A DNA stretch of 64,000 nt, from NCBI GenBank assembly GCA_947367855.1, contig CANBFE010000013.1:34877-98876 (forward strand), read 5' to 3'. A program made the translations under genes and the position numbers. Shown here one piece after another: positions 61,508-64,000 of this stretch. The notes under the pieces are model-generated. The model was given only the letters and a program-made list of their open reading frames with translations, was not told the origin of the DNA and made no database searches. This DNA is from an uncultured Lachnospiraceae bacterium. Its GTDB lineage: Bacteria; Bacillota; Clostridia; Lachnospirales; Lachnospiraceae. Position 1 is the first letter of the stretch. The number at the start of each line of letters is the position of its first letter.

Positions 61508-63916
61508 TCAATTTTCCATTCCTCTCAATCTTTCCACAAGTGCTTCTTTTGAAAAACTCTGCATTGACGCAAAGGCAATCAGGAGCGGTACGGCAATCAG
61601 CACGCCTGCATATATAAGTGCAAGGCTTACAGGGAACTTAAATGCCATATAGAATGCTCCCCTATTATAGAGTATATTACTGAGTACATAACCGCACAGC
61701 GTACCAATGGTCATTGTCACACCAACGGTAGCAAGTACCAGGAGCAGACTTTCTCCCAACAGCATCCTGCGGATCTGAGCTTTACTCATTCCGATGGACT
61801 CCAGCATTGCAAGTTCCTGTTTACGGGTAACAATGTTTGTAATCAGCGTATTCATCATACTTAAAATACTGAACATCATAATAAAGATTGCCAATCCACT
61901 GATAGCTCCAAACATCTGATTTGCAGCTTGCTCATAAGCAACTTTTCTGTCAGCAAGAGTTTCAAGATCTAATTCACTCTTTTCTGCCAACATTTCTGTA
62001 AGCGCTTTTCCTACTGCTTCTTCTTTATCTGCTCCGGTTGATACAAGCAGATGAGCATTTAAACTGTCATAAGAAAGCCAATTTAGGACTGCCTTTTCAG
62101 GCATTAAAAACCATCCCTCAAGTCCGTTGTGGTCAAGAACATACTCATCATTCAAAACACCGAGTATCATAACTGCCTTTTCTGCCATTTTGCTGCCGTC
62201 ATAATAATGAAGTATAATCGTATCTCCAACCATGAATTCCCAACCGTAAATCTCCGCTGCATTGCCGTTTCCTGCCGCAAGAATATAATTGCCGCTCATC
62301 AGCTTATCATAGTCGGCACTTCCATCCTCCAAATATTTACCGATTTCCCTTGTTTCTTCCTCGGTCAGCGGGCAGATAATATCATTATTACCGTATTCAT
62401 CGTTTTTCGGGTAATCAAAGCGGACACCAAAGCTCTTGATTTCCGCTACCTTTTCTACCCCGTCCAAAGCAGAGATTTCCTGTACCATTTCATCATTCAA
62501 AGGCATCTCTGCCTGCATACCGCTCATACCGTTTTCATTCAATTCGATAGCGGACTGTGCATATTCGATATGAAACTCTGCATCTACGAAATAGCCCTGT
62601 CTCGCATAATTTGCCTTATCAAAAGATGACATATAGGTTGCGGCTGTCATAAATAGAATCCCACCCAAAGCCAAAGAAAGCATTGTAATGGTTGCTTTCT
62701 TTCTGTTTTTGGAAAAATTCATCATCCCAAGTCCCATTGGAGACAATTTACGGCAAAGTTTCTTGTTCGCATCCTTTTTCATACCATCCTGCGGTACATA
62801 ACGGAGTGCCTCCATGGGCGAAACAGCCGCCGCAAGTCGAGCAGGTTTGCGTACCGAAATCATTGTAATGACATAGACAATCAAAAATACAAGAGCAATT
62901 ATCAAAAGAGTGTTCATGATGTTAAAGCCGTCCGGGATAATGAAATATCCTGCAATACCGCCAACCAAAATACCCACAGGAGCCGAGCGAAGATACAGTA
63001 CACCACCCTCACGGGAAACAAACTTTTTCATCTGCTTTTTTGTCATACCAATGGTGCGGAGCTGCCCAAACTGATGAATCCTGCCAATGACGGAGAGATA
63101 AAACACACCATAAATCACAAGGACACACGCAAGCAGAATAACCGCTCCAACCATACCATAAAGCATCACAGACTGTGTATCCACAGACAATGACTTAATA
63201 AATGACTTTGAAGGACTGACATATTTTCTTTCGATCCCAGCGTCACTTCCGATTAAGTACATCGCTTCCTTACAGTCTTCAGGATGCATTTCTGTTGCAC
63301 CATATAACTTTGCATAAACCTCATACGGCATATCTTTTAACTGACTGCCGTTTTGGGCATAATTTTCAGAGAAAAACACGGAAAACTGCTTTGCCGTGTC
63401 GCTGCCATTTAAGATACCCGATACCGTAAAAGTTTCGGTACTGCCGTCATAAAAGGTAAATGTCACGCTGCTTCCAACCTCAGGCTCGACGCCCATCTTT
63501 TTCATCAGCGCCGCTTGTGCAGCAATTTCGTTTTCCTTTTCAGGAAGTTTTCCCTGAAACAGTTCACCAATTTGTATTTTATCGGACAACTCGCTCACAT
63601 AATACGGCATGATATCAAAGCCATCCATCTGGGAAAGGATCCCTGTTTTCACCTGTATCTGATAAACAATGCGTTCATCTGCTTTCAGTGTTTCTACCTG
63701 TTCTTTGGTAAGGTTGTAATAACCTACCTGCTGTCTGTGGGAGAGTCCATTTTTGACCTGCTGATTTTGTCCCATCGCAAACATAAGGATTGCGGTCAAG
63801 AGAGCCGATGCCAGGACAATGGTAATCATCACAAAGATATTACGCATATAACTTGATTTAAGGCTCTGTTTTGACATCCGGGAAATCATTTTTGTTGTTA
63901 TCTTTTTATCATTCAT
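61508..63916 (-). CDS. MacB/FtsX-type ABC transporter permease
   Basis: 802 residues. Membrane helix at about 27-48, large extracellular domain, three helices (about 255-360), a second extracellular domain (about 430-650), and three C-terminal helices: the duplicated FtsX/MacB permease layout. Two FtsX cores are visible (FGQLRTIGMTKKQMKKFVSREG and ELAMLESIGMSKAQIRRMLLGE). AGGGAGG precedes the ATG. Such permeases pair with a separate ATPase and move lipids, lipoproteins or antimicrobial peptides, for example bacitracin/lantibiotic-type detoxification. The ATPase gene is probably just beyond the right edge. Confidence 0.9.
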   Translation of the reverse strand: MNDKKITTKMISRMSKQSLKSSYMRNIFVMITIVLASALLTAILMFAMGQNQQVKNGLSHRQQVGYYNLTKEQVETLKADERIVYQIQVKTGILSQMDGFDIMPYYVSELSDKIQIGELFQGKLPEKENEIAAQAALMKKMGVEPEVGSSVTFTFYDGSTETFTVSGILNGSDTAKQFSVFFSENYAQNGSQLKDMPYEVYAKLYGATEMHPEDCKEAMYLIGSDAGIERKYVSPSKSFIKSLSVDTQSVMLYGMVGAVILLACVLVIYGVFYLSVIGRIHQFGQLRTIGMTKKQMKKFVSREGGVLYLRSAPVGILVGGIAGYFIIPDGFNIMNTLLIIALVFLIVYVITMISVRKPARLAAAVSPMEALRYVPQDGMKKDANKKLCRKLSPMGLGMMNFSKNRKKATITMLSLALGGILFMTAATYMSSFDKANYARQGYFVDAEFHIEYAQSAIELNENGMSGMQAEMPLNDEMVQEISALDGVEKVAEIKSFGVRFDYPKNDEYGNNDIICPLTEEETREIGKYLEDGSADYDKLMSGNYILAAGNGNAAEIYGWEFMVGDTIILHYYDGSKMAEKAVMILGVLNDEYVLDHNGLEGWFLMPEKAVLNWLSYDSLNAHLLVSTGADKEEAVGKALTEMLAEKSELDLETLADRKVAYEQAANQMFGAISGLAIFIMMFSILSMMNTLITNIVTRKQELAMLESIGMSKAQIRRMLLGESLLLVLATVGVTMTIGTLCGYVLSNILYNRGAFYMAFKFPVSLALIYAGVLIAVPLLIAFASMQSFSKEALVERLRGMEN

Positions 63917-64000
63917 TCCGATTACCTCCCTATATTGTCAAGTGATTTTCCTTAAAAAATCAAGGAATTTTAAAGTTTATATCTCAGGTGAATGAGCCAG

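Overview
The window looks like a chromosome segment of a gut-type, spore-forming Firmicute of the Clostridia, most likely Lachnospiraceae. This rests on gene content: mecA, a PdaA-type deacetylase, a SpoIID/LysM protein, a dockerin-bearing M60 peptidase, LCP and CapA proteins, and an MBL/GNAT/TnpV-rich accessory block. Ribosome binding sites are strong GGAGG types, and promoters are of the sigma-A type. The core is moderately GC-rich. Two stretches, about 38.0-49.1 kb and 57.8-61.5 kb, are visibly AT-rich and read as acquired DNA. I cannot name the species.

Layout. 0-2.8 kb: a PAS-repeat sensor (cut by the window edge) overlapping a response regulator-diguanylate cyclase. 2.8-8.0 kb: a leftward run of LCP protein, small membrane protein, CapA-like lipoprotein, ferredoxin-type aldo/keto reductase and AraC regulator. 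8.1-13.2 kb: rightward 5'-nucleotidase, aldose-1-epimerase-like protein, glnA and tRNA-Ala(CGC). 13.2-18.1 kb: a SpoIID/peptidoglycan-binding/LysM protein, a basic coiled-coil protein, a C39-like peptidase, a small ORF and mecA. 18.2-24.9 kb: a two-gene operon encoding a giant secreted M60 (mucinase-type) peptidase with a dockerin, then a membrane-anchored protein with a possible cohesin-like domain.

25.2-31.5 kb: a LlaJI-like restriction-modification operon (fused double C5-methyltransferase, McrB-like motor, PD-(D/E)xK nuclease), followed on the same strand by thiamine pyrophosphokinase and a small conserved ORF. 31.5-33.7 kb: a LysR regulator divergent from a split CHR (chromate) transporter pair. 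33.9-37.9 kb: a sugar-alcohol module with a GPH-family symporter, a zinc dehydrogenase and a ROK repressor.

38.0-49.1 kb is the most unusual part: an accessory region abutting the 3' end of guaA. It reads as three successive modules of about 3.4-3.9 kb with the same order of flanking landmarks and different cargo. Each module has the relic of one XRE-type regulator at its left end, then acetyltransferase cargo, a shared promoter-bearing repeat R, then cargo on the minus strand. Modules 2 and 3 also share a terminator repeat, an 18-bp palindrome, a GyrI-domain gene and a right-end repeat S. Cargo includes an AAC(6')-type aminoglycoside acetyltransferase, two other GNATs, a P-loop kinase, a methyltransferase, DUF3788 and DUF6064 proteins and an unknown 360-residue protein. 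A TnpV-like remnant and other broken genes show decay of mobile elements; no integrase or relaxase is intact in the window.

49.1-53.7 kb: guaA, pdaA and a SUV3-like helicase. 53.9-57.5 kb: a two-gene ABC exporter. 57.5-64 kb: a gene remnant, an AT-rich leftward cluster (frameshifted metallophosphoesterase, HAD hydrolase, alpha/beta hydrolase) and a MacB/FtsX-type ABC permease. All assignments come from reading motifs by eye; no database search was run.
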